Positions 45,495 to 54,247 are shown, counted from the first letter of the stretch. The stretch: DNA of 64,000 bases from Brevibacterium permense (GCF_013280495.1 NZ_JABSSX010000003.1:310001-374000), one strand, 5' to 3'. Numbers and translations: made by a program. The notes: generated by a model from the sequence alone, not told the origin.

Positions 45495-47010
45495 ATGAGC
45501 ACACCGGTCCTGGGAGCCAAACGACTCATCGGCATCATCGGAGACGGACCGTGGAAGGCGCCCGTATACGAATCGCTGGCAGCTGCGGTGGCCGCGGCGA
45601 TCACCGACGGCCGGCTCCCGGTCGGCACGAGGCTGCCGAGCGAGCGCGAACTCGCAGCCGCGTCCGGTCTCTCGCGCACGACGACGGGACGGGCCTACGC
45701 CCAGCTGCGGGAACAGGAATACATCCCCACTCGCCGAAGCTCCGGCAGCATCGTTCAGCTGCCCAGTGTCCCCGGCGGGCGCATCGACCACCTGCTCTCA
45801 CCCGCCGGCGGCGACGAGTCGGAGGTCGACCTCACCTGCACCGCTCCGGTCGCACCTCCGGATATCCTCGACGCCTACGACCGGGCACTGTCACGTTTGG
45901 GTGCCTACCTGCCCGGCACCGGGTACTATCCTTCCGGGCTGCCGGTGCTGCGGGAGATCATCGCCGATCGCTTTACCCGGCGGCGCCCCGACCGACCCCG
46001 ATCAGATCCTCATCACCTCCGGGGCCCTCGGCGGTGCAGCCATCGCGGTCCGCGCCCTCCTCGACGTCGAACCCGATGAGTCCGCGCGCCTCGGCGGGGC
46101 ACGGTCGACCTCGCGGGTGCTCATCGAAAGCCCCACCTATCCGAATGCGATCGCCACACTCGAAGGCGCGGGCGCCGCTCTCGTGACCTACCCCCTCGAG
46201 TTCGGTACTCAGGGGCACCATTGGGACATCGACGCCATGGAGCAGCTGATGGGACAGACGCGTCCGCGCAGCGCCTATCTCATCCCCGACTTCCACAATC
46301 CGACCGGCGCACTGCTGCCCGATGCCCAGCGCAGTGAACTCGCGGAGGCTCTTCGTCGGCATCGAGTCGTCCCCGTCTTCGACGAATCCCTCGTCGAACT
46401 GGGACTCGAGGACGGCAGGATGGCCACCCCGATGTCCGCGCTGATCACGGACTCGGTGACAGTGGGCAGTGTGAGCAAGATCTATTGGGGAGGCCTGCGC
46501 ATCGGATGGATGCGCATTCCCCGCCACCGGATGGGTCATTTCGCGTCCTCCCGGCTCGGACTCGACCTGGGAGCACCGGTCCTCGAACAGCTCGTCACAG
46601 TCGAACTCATGAGCAATCACGATGGTGTCGTCGCCGACTGCCGCTCCCGACTCAGAGCCGCCCGCGACCTGCTCGCCGCACAGGTGAGGACATGGCTGCC
46701 CGAGTGGAAGCTCATCGTCCCATCCGGTGGAATAGCGCTGTGGGCCGAACTGCCGGAGGCACGTTCCGGGGTGCTCTCGATCGCTGCCAGAAACCATGGT
46801 CTCCGTCTCGTCGCAGGGCCGAACTTCGCCCCCGCCGGTGGACTGGATCGGTGGGTGCGCCTGCCCTATACGGTGACGGAAAGCGAACTGCAGCAGGTGG
46901 GGCCGCGACTGTCCGCAGCCTGGGAGGAAGCCACGTCGATGATCGGCGTGGACCGACCGACCTGGCCCGCATCGTGGCGTGAACACCACGGGAACGCGGG
47001 GAAAACCTGA
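45495..47010 (+). pseudogene. MocR-type (YczR-like) regulator, frameshifted
   Basis: A GntR-type HTH followed by a class I aminotransferase domain, but in two reading frames. From the ATG at 45495 the first frame encodes the wHTH (LPSERELAAASGLSRTTTGR) and the start of the aminotransferase part up to LREIIADRFTRR; the homologous protein then continues in another frame with APTDPDQILITSG to the stop at 47010, including IPDFHNPTG, VVPVFDESL and the PLP lysine in VGSVSKIYWGGLRIGW. The shift (net +1 or -2) lies at about 45976-45990, in a GC-rich run. Either a recent pseudogene or a sequencing error. It is divergent to yczE. Confidence 0.85.
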
Positions 47011-47023
47011 GTACGATGACCGT

Positions 47024-47803
47024 ATGGGAGACGACAGCGGACTCAGTCAAGATGAGCAGTATTCGACGGCGACGACCGTCGGGGAGTTCCGAGCCAATAT
47101 CGCCGAGGTGGAGCGCCGAATCGCCGCTGCGGCCGAGCGCGCCGGTCGGGACCGGGCCGACATCGAGCTGCTTCCGGTGAGCAAGACCGTACCCCAGGAA
47201 CGCATCCGCCTCGCGGTTGCCGCCGGTTGTGCGAAGTTGGGTGAGAACAAGGTTCAGGAGGCCCACCGCAAATCCGAGGAGATGGCCGATCTCGACATCG
47301 ATTGGGCTGTGATCGGACACCTCCAGTCGAACAAAGCCAAGGACGTGGCGAAGTTCGCCAGCGAATTCCAGGCGCTCGACCGACTCAAGGTCGCCAGAGC
47401 CCTTGACCGTCGGCTCGAAGCGGAAGGACGCTGCCTCGATGTGTACGTCCAGGTCAATACTTCCTCGGAAGACTCCAAATTCGGCATGCCGCCGGAAGAG
47501 CTCCTCGACTTCCTCAAGGAGGTGCGAGCATTCGATACGCTCAAGGTCCAGGGGCTGATGACGTTGGCAGTCTTCTCCTCGGACATCGACCGTGTCCGTC
47601 CCTGCTTCCAGCTACTGCGCGGTCTGCGCGACCAGGTTCGCGAGACCGATCCTGACCTTCTCGGACCGGGGCGGCTGTCGATGGGCATGTCCGGTGACTT
47701 CGAAGTGGCCATCGAAGAGGGCGCAGACTGCGTCCGTGTGGGTCAAGCCATCTTCGGTCGACGAGCGCTGCCGGACTCCCACTACTGGCCCGAAGCCGAC
47801 TGA
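47024..47803 (+). CDS. yggS: YggS/PLPBP family pyridoxal-phosphate homeostasis protein
   Basis: 259 residues; alanine-racemase-N fold binding PLP without known catalysis and keeping vitamin B6 pools in balance. PLP lysine K54 in LLPVSKTVPQERI; IGHLQSNKAKDVAKF and the glycine-rich LSMGMSGDFEVAIEEGADCV signature follow. TACGAT (47012-47017) is six bases before the ATG and no Shine-Dalgarno is present, so a leaderless message is likely. The start choice at 47024 rests on that. Confidence 0.93.
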   Translation: MGDDSGLSQDEQYSTATTVGEFRANIAEVERRIAAAAERAGRDRADIELLPVSKTVPQERIRLAVAAGCAKLGENKVQEAHRKSEEMADLDIDWAVIGHLQSNKAKDVAKFASEFQALDRLKVARALDRRLEAEGRCLDVYVQVNTSSEDSKFGMPPEELLDFLKEVRAFDTLKVQGLMTLAVFSSDIDRVRPCFQLLRGLRDQVRETDPDLLGPGRLSMGMSGDFEVAIEEGADCVRVGQAIFGRRALPDSHYWPEAD

Positions 47804-47817
47804 TCGGCCGATCGACT

Positions 47818-48843
47818 GTGCCTCCTTCCCTCCCGGAATCCGGACGTGACAAGCCGTCGGCTCAGACGAGTTCGGACGCCGTTCGAAGCCCCTCGACACA
47901 GACGCTCTGGTGGTTCGGCGGTGCCGTGCTCGGTGTCATCCTCGGTGCCGGAGTCTCCGGATTCGCCGCTCTGGCCGAAAGCGCCCTGACGCCGTGCCTC
48001 ATCGCTCTGCTCTTCCTCACGTTCCTCGACATCCCCTTCGAAACGGGCCTGCGTGCGGTTCGCGATCTGCCTCTTCTTGCCGTGACGGCGGCGTTGAACT
48101 TCCTCATTGTCCCGCTGGTCGTCGCCGGTCTCATATCGGTCTTCGACATTGCTGATCCGCTGCTGCCGGCTGTGCTCATCGTGCTGCTGTGTCCCTGCAT
48201 CGACTACGTCATAGCGTTTACGCGCGCGGCCGGAGGCGCCGCCGATCGGCTGCTGATGCTCACTCCTGTGCTCATGATCGCTCAGCTGCTGTTGCTGCCA
48301 GTGATGCTGTGGGCGGTCACTGGAGAGCGGCTGAGCATCGATCTGCCTGTTCGCCCACTCGTCGGCGCACTGGTGCTGTTCATCATCATTCCCCTTACGG
48401 CTGCCGTCGTCGTTCGTCGCCTTGCCCGTCACACGCCACGATTGGAACGACCCCTCGCCGTGAGCGCGCGTCTGATGGATCCGGTCATGACGCTGACGCT
48501 GCTCGTCATCGCTGCCTCGGTCACCCCGAGGATCGCCGGTTCCGCCGGACAATTGGGGACCGTGGCCGTCGTCTTCTTCGTCTTCGCCGTCTTGATGACC
48601 ATGATCGGATGGGGCGTCACCCGGACTCTGCACATCGGTCCGCAGCGATCGCGTGCTGTGATCTTCTCCGCCGTCACGCGCAATTCCCTGGTCATGCTTC
48701 CGATCGTTCGAGCGATCACCGGGGAGGGCATCGGCCCTGCAGGGGTCGTGACGCAGACCCTCATCGAGCTTCTTGTCCTGATCGTCCTCGTGCGCGTCCT
48801 CCCTCTTCTGGTGCCAGCCACTGCCGTGACCGAAAACCGCTAG
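47818..48843 (+). CDS. BASS/ACR3-like transporter (bile acid:Na+ symporter superfamily)
   Basis: 341 residues with about ten hydrophobic helices, of the superfamily that includes arsenite exporters (ACR3) and bile acid symporters. Helical blocks such as LCPCIDYVIAFTRAAGG, where a Cys lies in the position of the ACR3 motif, and SAVTRNSLVMLPIVRAI fit. The first 30 residues are a hydrophilic tail. The start GTG at 47818 lacks a clear ribosome binding site. No ars genes next to it, so the substrate is open. Confidence 0.75.
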   Translation: MPPSLPESGRDKPSAQTSSDAVRSPSTQTLWWFGGAVLGVILGAGVSGFAALAESALTPCLIALLFLTFLDIPFETGLRAVRDLPLLAVTAALNFLIVPLVVAGLISVFDIADPLLPAVLIVLLCPCIDYVIAFTRAAGGAADRLLMLTPVLMIAQLLLLPVMLWAVTGERLSIDLPVRPLVGALVLFIIIPLTAAVVVRRLARHTPRLERPLAVSARLMDPVMTLTLLVIAASVTPRIAGSAGQLGTVAVVFFVFAVLMTMIGWGVTRTLHIGPQRSRAVIFSAVTRNSLVMLPIVRAITGEGIGPAGVVTQTLIELLVLIVLVRVLPLLVPATAVTENR

Positions 48844-48875
48844 TAATGGTTCTCCTCGGAGCGGACAATGGAACT

Positions 48876-50333
48876 ATGCTCACCTCCGACCAGTGCTATC
48901 AGGCAGTCACTTCCCGCGACCGCCGCTTTGATGGAATGTTCTTCACCGCGGTGCGTACCACCGGGATATTCTGCCGTCCGTCGTGTCCGGCGAGGACTCC
49001 GCTGCGGGAGAACGTGGACTTCTTCGTGACCGCGGCGGCCGCAGCAGATGCGGGTTTTCGGGCCTGCCGACGGTGCCGCCCGGACGCCAGTCCGAATTCG
49101 CCCCAATGGGATACCCGCGGAGACGTCGTGGCCCGAGCCATGCGCCTCATACGCGACGGCGCCGTCGACCGCGGGGGAGTCGCAGCCCTCGCCGCCGAAC
49201 TCGGGTACAGCACTCGCCAACTCGGGCGCCTCATCCATTCCGAGCTCGGTGCCGGACCTCTGGCGCTGGCTCGCACCGAAAGGGTACGAACCGCCAGGAC
49301 GCTCATCGAGGCCACCTCGATGCCGATGAGCGAGATCGCCTTCGCCGCCGGCTTCTCCAGTATCCGACAGTTCAACGACACCTTCCGCGCGATGTATTCG
49401 ATCAGCCCACGACAGCTGCGCAGAGACGGTGCCGAACATTCGGTGACCGACGAAGTCGTGCTCCGGTTGGCGTATCGCCCGCCGTTCGACTTCGCGCATC
49501 TGCTCGTGTACCTCGAGGCAAGAGCCGTTGCTGGGATCGAGAACGTCTCGGACGGCGCTTATACCCGGTCGATGTGGCTGGCTCACGGTCCCGCCGTGAT
49601 CACGGTGAGGCAAGGGGACGGGGACTGCGTTGACTGTCGTCTCCGTTTGGCCGACACCCGGGACCTCGGCAGTGCCGTCGCACGGGTCCGGCGCCTCTTC
49701 GACCTCGACGCCGACCCCGTGGCGATCGCCGATACACTGCGGTCGGCGGGGTTGCGCCGCCCCGTCGACGAACATCCGGGACTTCGTTCGCCGGGCCACA
49801 GTGACCCTGTCGAACTGGCTCTGCGGACAGTCCTCGGACAGCAGATCTCCTTGGCCGCCGCCCGCACCCATCTGGAACGCCTCGTCGCAGGTGTTGGAGA
49901 ATCACTGCCGGAGGAGCTGAGCTTCGGCGGAGTCGACAGGGTCTTTCCCACCGCCGAGGCGATCGCCGCTGTCCCCGCATCCGAGTGGGCGTTGCCTTCG
50001 AGTCGGATCAGGACGATTCAGACACTGTCGCAGGCGTTGGCCGAGGGCAGTGTGGACCTCGGCGCGGGCAGCGACCGCGAGGAAGCGAGCCGGAATCTGC
50101 TGGCACTGCCCGGAATCGGTCCGTGGAGCAACGGCTATATCCGGATGCGCGCCCTCGGAGATCCCGACGTCTTCATGGACTCAGACCTCGGCGTGAAGAA
50201 AGCCATCGCCGATCTCGATGCGAGTTCAGCGGCACCTGTCGATTGGAAACAGGTCGCCATGAACTGCAGTCCCTGGCGCTCCTACCTCAACCACCTGCTG
50301 TGGGCACATCACGCCCGCAGCCCAGCAGCCTGA
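48876..50333 (+). CDS. Ada methyl-phosphotriester activator fused to AlkA-type 3-methyladenine glycosylase
   Basis: 485 residues. The N-terminal Ada domain has the four zinc cysteines C33, C37 (FCRPSCPART) and C64, C67 (CRRCRPD), one of which accepts methyl from DNA phosphates. An AraC HTH region follows (LAAELGYSTRQLGRLIHSEL), then an AlkA N-terminal beta domain and the HhH-GPD glycosylase (LPGIGPWSNGYIRMRALG, with the catalytic Asp in FMDSDLGVKKA). So one protein both senses methylation and excises 3-methyladenine. I choose ATG 48876 because Ada proteins start there; the long upstream frame overlaps the transporter. ogt follows by about 60 bases. Confidence 0.93.
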   Translation: MLTSDQCYQAVTSRDRRFDGMFFTAVRTTGIFCRPSCPARTPLRENVDFFVTAAAAADAGFRACRRCRPDASPNSPQWDTRGDVVARAMRLIRDGAVDRGGVAALAAELGYSTRQLGRLIHSELGAGPLALARTERVRTARTLIEATSMPMSEIAFAAGFSSIRQFNDTFRAMYSISPRQLRRDGAEHSVTDEVVLRLAYRPPFDFAHLLVYLEARAVAGIENVSDGAYTRSMWLAHGPAVITVRQGDGDCVDCRLRLADTRDLGSAVARVRRLFDLDADPVAIADTLRSAGLRRPVDEHPGLRSPGHSDPVELALRTVLGQQISLAAARTHLERLVAGVGESLPEELSFGGVDRVFPTAEAIAAVPASEWALPSSRIRTIQTLSQALAEGSVDLGAGSDREEASRNLLALPGIGPWSNGYIRMRALGDPDVFMDSDLGVKKAIADLDASSAAPVDWKQVAMNCSPWRSYLNHLLWAHHARSPAA

Positions 50334-50396
50334 CCGACCGACATCGAGCAACGAATGAATCGATCCATGACTCACCCACACGAAGGACACGCAGAC

Positions 50397-50969
50397 ATGA
50401 CCACGCCGACGACGACCCAACCCGACACCGCACGGAAGTTCACCGATGCCATGGAGCTGCCGACCGCCTCGGCGCCGGTATATACGACGATCCTCGATAT
50501 GGACCTGGGACCTCTCCTGCTCACCTCGGATGGGACCCACCTCACCGGGCTCTATCTCGAGGTCTCCGAGGCGATCGATGCTCGACTCGACAGAACGTTC
50601 GGAGTCGAACCGACTCCGGCAGGCGACCTGGAGATCTTCCACCGCGCTGAGGCACAGCTGGGGGAGTACTTTTCAGGCCGGCGCACACAGTTCGACCTGC
50701 CGTTGGCGGCAAAGGGAACGGAATTCCAACGCTCGGTGTGGCAGGCGCTGACACAGATCCCCTACGGCAGCACAGCAGGTTACGGTGAGCTGGCCGAGAT
50801 GCTGGGACGACCCGGCGCGGCACGTGCTGTGGGGGCCGCCAACGGAAAGAACCCCATCAGCATCATCGTGCCCTGCCACCGAGTCATCGGAGCAGACGGA
50901 TCCCTGACCGGCTACGCATGGGGAGAAGAAAAGAAACGCCATCTCCTCACCCTAGAAACCCGCCCCTAA
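50397..50969 (+). CDS. ogt: O6-methylguanine-DNA methyltransferase
   Basis: Repairs O6-alkylguanine by moving the alkyl group to its own cysteine. 190 residues, with the acceptor C160 in the canonical [10 protein letters not shown] and the HTH region [20 protein letters not shown]. The ATG at 50397 is eight bases after AAGGAC; two ATGs upstream lack such a site. It is the second gene of the alkylation-repair unit with the Ada-AlkA gene, which probably activates it. Confidence 0.95.
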   Translation: MTTPTTTQPDTARKFTDAMELPTASAPVYTTILDMDLGPLLLTSDGTHLTGLYLEVSEAIDARLDRTFGVEPTPAGDLEIFHRAEAQLGEYFSGRRTQFDLPLAAKGTEFQRSVWQALTQIPYGSTAGYGELAEMLGRPGAARAVGAANGKNPISIIVPCHRVIGADGSLTGYAWGEEKKRHLLTLETRP

Positions 50970-51031
50970 TTGCTACCTGACGGGGGCCCAGCAACCTGGC
51001 GCGAGGTAGCTGGGCCCCCGTCAGGTAGCAA
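50970..51031 (+). repeat. 62-base near-perfect palindrome behind ogt
   Basis: Perfect 23-base arms at 50970-50992 and 51009-51031, with inner ACCT/AGGT extending the stem and a six-base GGCGCG loop. It starts at the base after the ogt stop, so it ends ogt transcripts. Its length exceeds normal terminators and it is followed at once by a second hairpin, reminiscent of mobile palindromic repeats. Confidence 0.75.
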
Positions 51032-51067
51032 GAAGGGCGGGGATCCTTGTTTGGATCCCCGCCCTTC
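51032..51067 (-). terminator. Hairpin between palindrome and tRNA-Ala, likely tRNA terminator
   Basis: Perfect 15-base stem GAAGGGCGGGGATCC (51032-51046) / GGATCCCCGCCCTTC (51053-51067), loop TTGTTT, five bases past the 3' end of the tRNA gene on the minus strand. Confidence 0.75.
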
Positions 51068-51072
51068 AGCGG

Positions 51073-51145
51073 TGGAGGTAAGGGGATTCGAACCCCTGAC
51101 CTTCTCCATGCCATGGAGACGCGCTACCAACTGCGCCATACCCCC
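51073..51145 (-). tRNA. tRNA-Ala (anticodon GGC)
   Basis: A 73-base cloverleaf on the minus strand. Acceptor GGGGGTA pairs with TACCTCC including G3:U70. Anticodon stem TCTCC/GGAGA holds loop ATGGCAT, anticodon GGC reading GCC. T arm AGGGG-TTCGAAT-CCCCT; CCA not encoded. Confidence 0.97.
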
Positions 51146-51158
51146 GCTTGCTTGATCA

Positions 51159-51188
51159 ATATTACCCACCTGCGGGTGAGAGACCAAA
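51159..51188 (-). promoter_or_regulatory. Promoter of tRNA-Ala(GGC)
   Basis: On the minus strand TTGGTC (51188-51183) and TAATAT (51164-51159), 18-base spacer, 13 bases before the tRNA. Confidence 0.6.
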
Positions 51189-51262
51189 TCGGCGGAGAGT
51201 GACGCTCGCCACAAGGGCGGGAATGCTGGAACCCCGTGTTCAGGCACTGATCGGAAGTGACC

Positions 51263-51295
51263 CCGCGGCCCGAGTCCCATGAACTCGGGCCGCGG
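51263..51295 (-). terminator. Terminator of the Arg-rich small gene
   Basis: Perfect 13-base stem CCGCGGCCCGAGT (51263-51275) / ACTCGGGCCGCGG (51283-51295), seven-base loop, 37 bases beyond the stop of the gene at 51332. Confidence 0.75.
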
Positions 51296-51331
51296 CGAGT
51301 CAGCTATCCGCCGAGGATTCTCCACGGTGGA

Positions 51332-51559
51332 TCAGATGAACGGCCGGACCTGGCTGAGGTAGCGCACGATATCCCGCTCGCGCAGTTCACGTACGCGCTG
51401 CTCGCGAGCGTGTTCGCGCAGGCGAGCCTGCTGACGACGGGTCGCCCTCAGGCGGCGGGACTCAGGTGTTGGGGCTGGGCGGCGCGCCCACCGGATGAGC
51501 TTCATTCCGGTGCTCAGGGCCCAGCGTCGTGGATAGGTGAATGGGAATGTGGTGGACAC
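51332..51559 (-). CDS. 75-residue Arg-rich small protein, function unknown
   Basis: Starts at GTG 51559 with GAGGAAGA six bases ahead. The product begins MSTTFPFTYPRRWALSTG and has a strongly basic helical middle (RRLRATRRQQARLREHAREQ), ending RDIVRYLSQVRPFI. Net charge is high and positive, and the helix could bind nucleic acid or a membrane surface; this is only what the composition suggests. No recognisable family. A proper terminator behind it and a ribosome binding site in front support a real gene. Two 15-base direct repeats lie just upstream. Confidence 0.6.
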   Translation of the reverse strand: MSTTFPFTYPRRWALSTGMKLIRWARRPAPTPESRRLRATRRQQARLREHAREQRVRELRERDIVRYLSQVRPFI

Positions 51560-51579
51560 AATTCTTCCTCGTGGTTTTC

Positions 51580-51615
51580 GGGCAGGGGATATCCGCAAAT
51601 GGGCAGGAGATATCC
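51580..51615. repeat. Two 15-base direct repeats 21 bases apart
   Basis: GGGCAGGGGATATCC (51580-51594) and GGGCAGGAGATATCC (51601-51615) differ at one base and are spaced by two helical turns, so a protein could bind both on one DNA face. They lie 21-56 bases before the start codon of the Arg-rich gene, over its promoter area. Confidence 0.6.
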
Positions 51616-52198
51616 CGGAATGACGGTCAGATAAACAATTGCCGAAAAAGCCGTGACAATGACAATGAATCGCCCGTATAAGGGTGCATATGATGAAGGC
51701 GGCTAAATGCCAATATGGCTATAGGTCATTGAGATGACAGTTTCACTGAGACGGCGACGGAATTCTATGGCGATGAATCCGAGCCGTTCGACCGCATAGC
51801 GGAAGTCGCCCGGTGGTGCGGCGCTCACTAGCGAATGCAGCGGATCGGACCGAACTCAATGATGTCGGCGTGAAGCGGCCGGATCAGTTGAGGCAACTTG
51901 CGGTGCTACAGCACAGCACGGATGCCGAAGGTGATCTGGACACAAGCCAGGCGTGAAGAATGCCGGATATCAGGCAACCGGTGGCTCAGAGGACAACGGT
52001 GGCCGGAAGCCAACCGGTGGAAAAGACGTGGGAGACGGCTGTGTCAGCCGACGAGTCCTTGTCCGCCAATCGGGCAGGCAGCGCATTCATGCCAAGGCGT
52101 TCGAAGGTCAGGGCCTGCAAGAAAATTCATCATCGTAACTGCTCTCCTTTCATGGTCGTGGATCTCGTGGGGACGGCGTCAACGTCCGCTGTTGTCAA

Positions 52199-52238
52199 AG
52201 TGCAATCAGGGTGGTGTCTGCGAATCCGTAATTGCACT
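52199..52238. repeat. 8-base inverted repeat in the AT-rich island
   Basis: AGTGCAAT (52199-52206) and ATTGCACT (52231-52238), 24-base spacer; possible regulator site for uspA. Confidence 0.3.
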
Positions 52239-52370
52239 GTCGAATTTAGCACAGCTTTCATTGCGTGTGGGAGTTTTGTTCATTATTTTCGCAAATATTT
52301 TCACTTCCCCTGTTCGGGTTTGAAAGACGGTTCGTGAAAACTGTTGGTCGAAGCGCTGTTTGGGCCGACG

Positions 52371-52376
52371 TAGAAT
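52371..52376 (+). promoter_or_regulatory. -10 box of uspA
   Basis: TAGAAT, about 45 bases before the uspA ATG. TTGGTC at 52344 is 21 bases away, too far for a regular -35 box. Confidence 0.45.
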
Positions 52377-52422
52377 CAGAGGGGACGTGCATCAGTCGGA
52401 CACGCAGCTTGAGGAGTTGAGG

Positions 52423-53328
52423 ATGTCAGAGACCGCCACCACCAGACGTCTGGTCGTCGGATACATCGCCACCGATCGGGGCCGGGATGCCATCTCGCTG
52501 GCCATTTCGATCGCGCGGTCCATCGACGTCGAACTCGTGGTCACCATCGTCCGTCCGGAATCATCGACGATTCTGGCCGGCAGCGCCGTACCCAGGGACG
52601 GGGCCGGGATCGTGGCCCAGCAGATCGACGACTGGCTGGACGAAGCCCTGGCACTCATCCCCGATGACATCCGCGCCAGAGGCTGCATCCACGTCGCCTC
52701 GAACGAATCCAAGGGCCTCATGGAGGTAGCCGAGCAGGAAGGCGCACTGGGCATCATCATCGGCGCACGGGCCACCACACTGATGCGCCAACTGCGCATC
52801 GGCACGGTCGCTTCGTCGCTGCTGCACTCGTCGACGGTACCCGTCGTGCTCGCCCCCTCGGGCAGATCCGACATCGGGCCGATCTCGCGCGTGACCGCAC
52901 TCTACGGTGCTCGCCCAGGTGCTTCGTCACTCATCGGAGCGGCCATCGAATCGGCTGTCGCACTCGGAGTCGATCTCAGACTGCTGTCCCTGATCGAGAA
53001 CGACGGACTCTATGAAGACGAAGTCGCCGAGATCACCGAATTCGCCGAACAGTACGGCGGAGCGGTGCTGGCAGACCAAGCCTCGGAGATGCTGGCCTCG
53101 GGCCGTGCGACCGTGAGGACCAAGGCCGGAGCCGATATCGAAGAAGCCGCCGAAACCATCGACTGGCAGCCCGGCGATCTTGCGTTCATCGGCTCGAGCC
53201 GCCTGGGCCGCGGCGGCACGGTGGCGATCGGTGCGCGAGCCCGCCGCCTCCTGCGTGTTCTGCCCGTTCCGGTCGTGGTTGTGCCCCGCCGTGCCGCGAG
53301 TCGACTGCACACCACCGAAACCGACTGA
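52423..53328 (+). CDS. Tandem universal stress protein
   Basis: 301 residues with two UspA domains (about 8-145 and 155-292). The second contains GSSRLGRGGTVAIGARARRLLRVLPVPVVVV (quoted in part: GSSRLGRGG and RVLPVPVVVVP), close to the nucleotide-binding G-x2-G-x9-G pattern; the first (GARATTLMRQLRIGTVASSL) lacks one of its glycines, so ATP binding there is doubtful. GAGGAG is six bases before the ATG. A hydrolase gene starts two bases after the stop, so the two form an operon. Confidence 0.88.
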   Translation: MSETATTRRLVVGYIATDRGRDAISLAISIARSIDVELVVTIVRPESSTILAGSAVPRDGAGIVAQQIDDWLDEALALIPDDIRARGCIHVASNESKGLMEVAEQEGALGIIIGARATTLMRQLRIGTVASSLLHSSTVPVVLAPSGRSDIGPISRVTALYGARPGASSLIGAAIESAVALGVDLRLLSLIENDGLYEDEVAEITEFAEQYGGAVLADQASEMLASGRATVRTKAGADIEEAAETIDWQPGDLAFIGSSRLGRGGTVAIGARARRLLRVLPVPVVVVPRRAASRLHTTETD

Positions 53329-53329
53329 G

Positions 53330-54205
53330 GTGCGGATACGAGAATCACAGCGGACCGACATCCGGCTGGGCTCCCACAGCACGGCCGCGTGGAACTATCC
53401 GGGTGACCGGCGTCGGCGTCCGCTGCTGATGGTGCATGGCTTCCGTGGGGACCACCATGGAATGGATCTCATCGCCGGCAGCATCACCGACCGCGAGGTG
53501 ATCGTGCCCGACCTGCCCGGGTTCGGGCTCACGGCTCCGCTGGGCTCGGGTTCGTCGCTCTCTGCCTTCGTCGATCATCTCCTCGCTCTGCTCACTGAGG
53601 TGGGCAGGCAACGGGGCGTGACACCGATCCTGGTGGGGCACTCCTTCGGATCGATCCTGGTCAGCCACCTAGCGGCCTCCCACCGGGACGTCATCGACGA
53701 ACTCGTACTCATCAATCCGATCACCAGCCCCGCCCTCGAAGGACCCGCGCGCTTCCTCACCGCGGTCACCCGCGCCTACTATGCCCTCGGCGCGCGGCTG
53801 CCCGAACGAGTCGGTCGCTCCCTGCTGAGCAACCGCGTGATCGTCCGCGCCATGAGCGTGGCCATGGCCACGACCCGCGATCCCGGCCTGCGTTCGTACA
53901 TCCATGATCAGCATTCGCGGCACTTCTCGTCGTTCGCCGACCGCACGTCCCTGTCAGAGGCCTTCGCGACGTCCGTCGCGCACACCGTCACCGAGGTGGC
54001 CGACCACCTGAGTATGCCCACGCTCGTCATCGCCGGCGATCAGGACGCCATCGCCCCGATCGGCCCGACCCGGGCGTTCGTGGAGAAGCTCCCCGACGTC
54101 GAATTCGTGGAACTAGATGGGGTGGGCCACCTCGTGCACTATGAACGGTCGGAGGAAGCCGCCTCGGCGATCATGGATTTCTGCCACCGGCGAATCGACC
54201 GGTGA
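53330..54205 (+). CDS. Alpha/beta hydrolase
   Basis: 291 residues; catalytic triad visible as S105 in LVGHSFGSIL, Asp in VIAGDQDAIAP and His in GVGHLVHYERS; oxyanion-hole HG in LLMVHGFRGDHHG. Looks like an ester or C-C bond hydrolase; substrate unknown. GTG start one base after the uspA stop with GAGG before it. Not secreted. Confidence 0.88.
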   Translation: MRIRESQRTDIRLGSHSTAAWNYPGDRRRRPLLMVHGFRGDHHGMDLIAGSITDREVIVPDLPGFGLTAPLGSGSSLSAFVDHLLALLTEVGRQRGVTPILVGHSFGSILVSHLAASHRDVIDELVLINPITSPALEGPARFLTAVTRAYYALGARLPERVGRSLLSNRVIVRAMSVAMATTRDPGLRSYIHDQHSRHFSSFADRTSLSEAFATSVAHTVTEVADHLSMPTLVIAGDQDAIAPIGPTRAFVEKLPDVEFVELDGVGHLVHYERSEEAASAIMDFCHRRIDR

Positions 54206-54247
54206 TTCAGCGCGTGACAGGCCGAAGGCAGATACGGTGAATCGACG

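Larger units (their letters stand above)
51560..52422. other. Gene-free AT-rich island between the small gene and uspA
   Basis: About 860 bases with no convincing gene. The last part (52231-52320) is about 40% GC against more than 60% in neighbouring genes. Several short frames exist on the plus strand (for example 51813-51956, 47 codons with GGAAG ahead of GTG, and 51953-52138 overlapping it by GTGA), but codon use and composition do not support them firmly. Visible structures are the direct repeats at 51580-51615 and an inverted repeat at 52199-52238. It may be a remnant of lost genes plus the long regulatory region of uspA. Confidence 0.5.

Noticed and set aside
48189..48875. Upstream in-frame extension of the Ada-AlkA gene
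   Set aside because: Overlaps the BASS transporter in another frame and is Arg/His/Ser-rich; Ada proteins begin at 48876.
51813..52138. Two short overlapping frames (47 and 61 codons) in the AT-rich island, the first with GGAAG before GTG
   Set aside because: Interesting GTGA overlap, but composition and codon use are not gene-like and no family is recognisable; kept as a question in the findings, not as genes.
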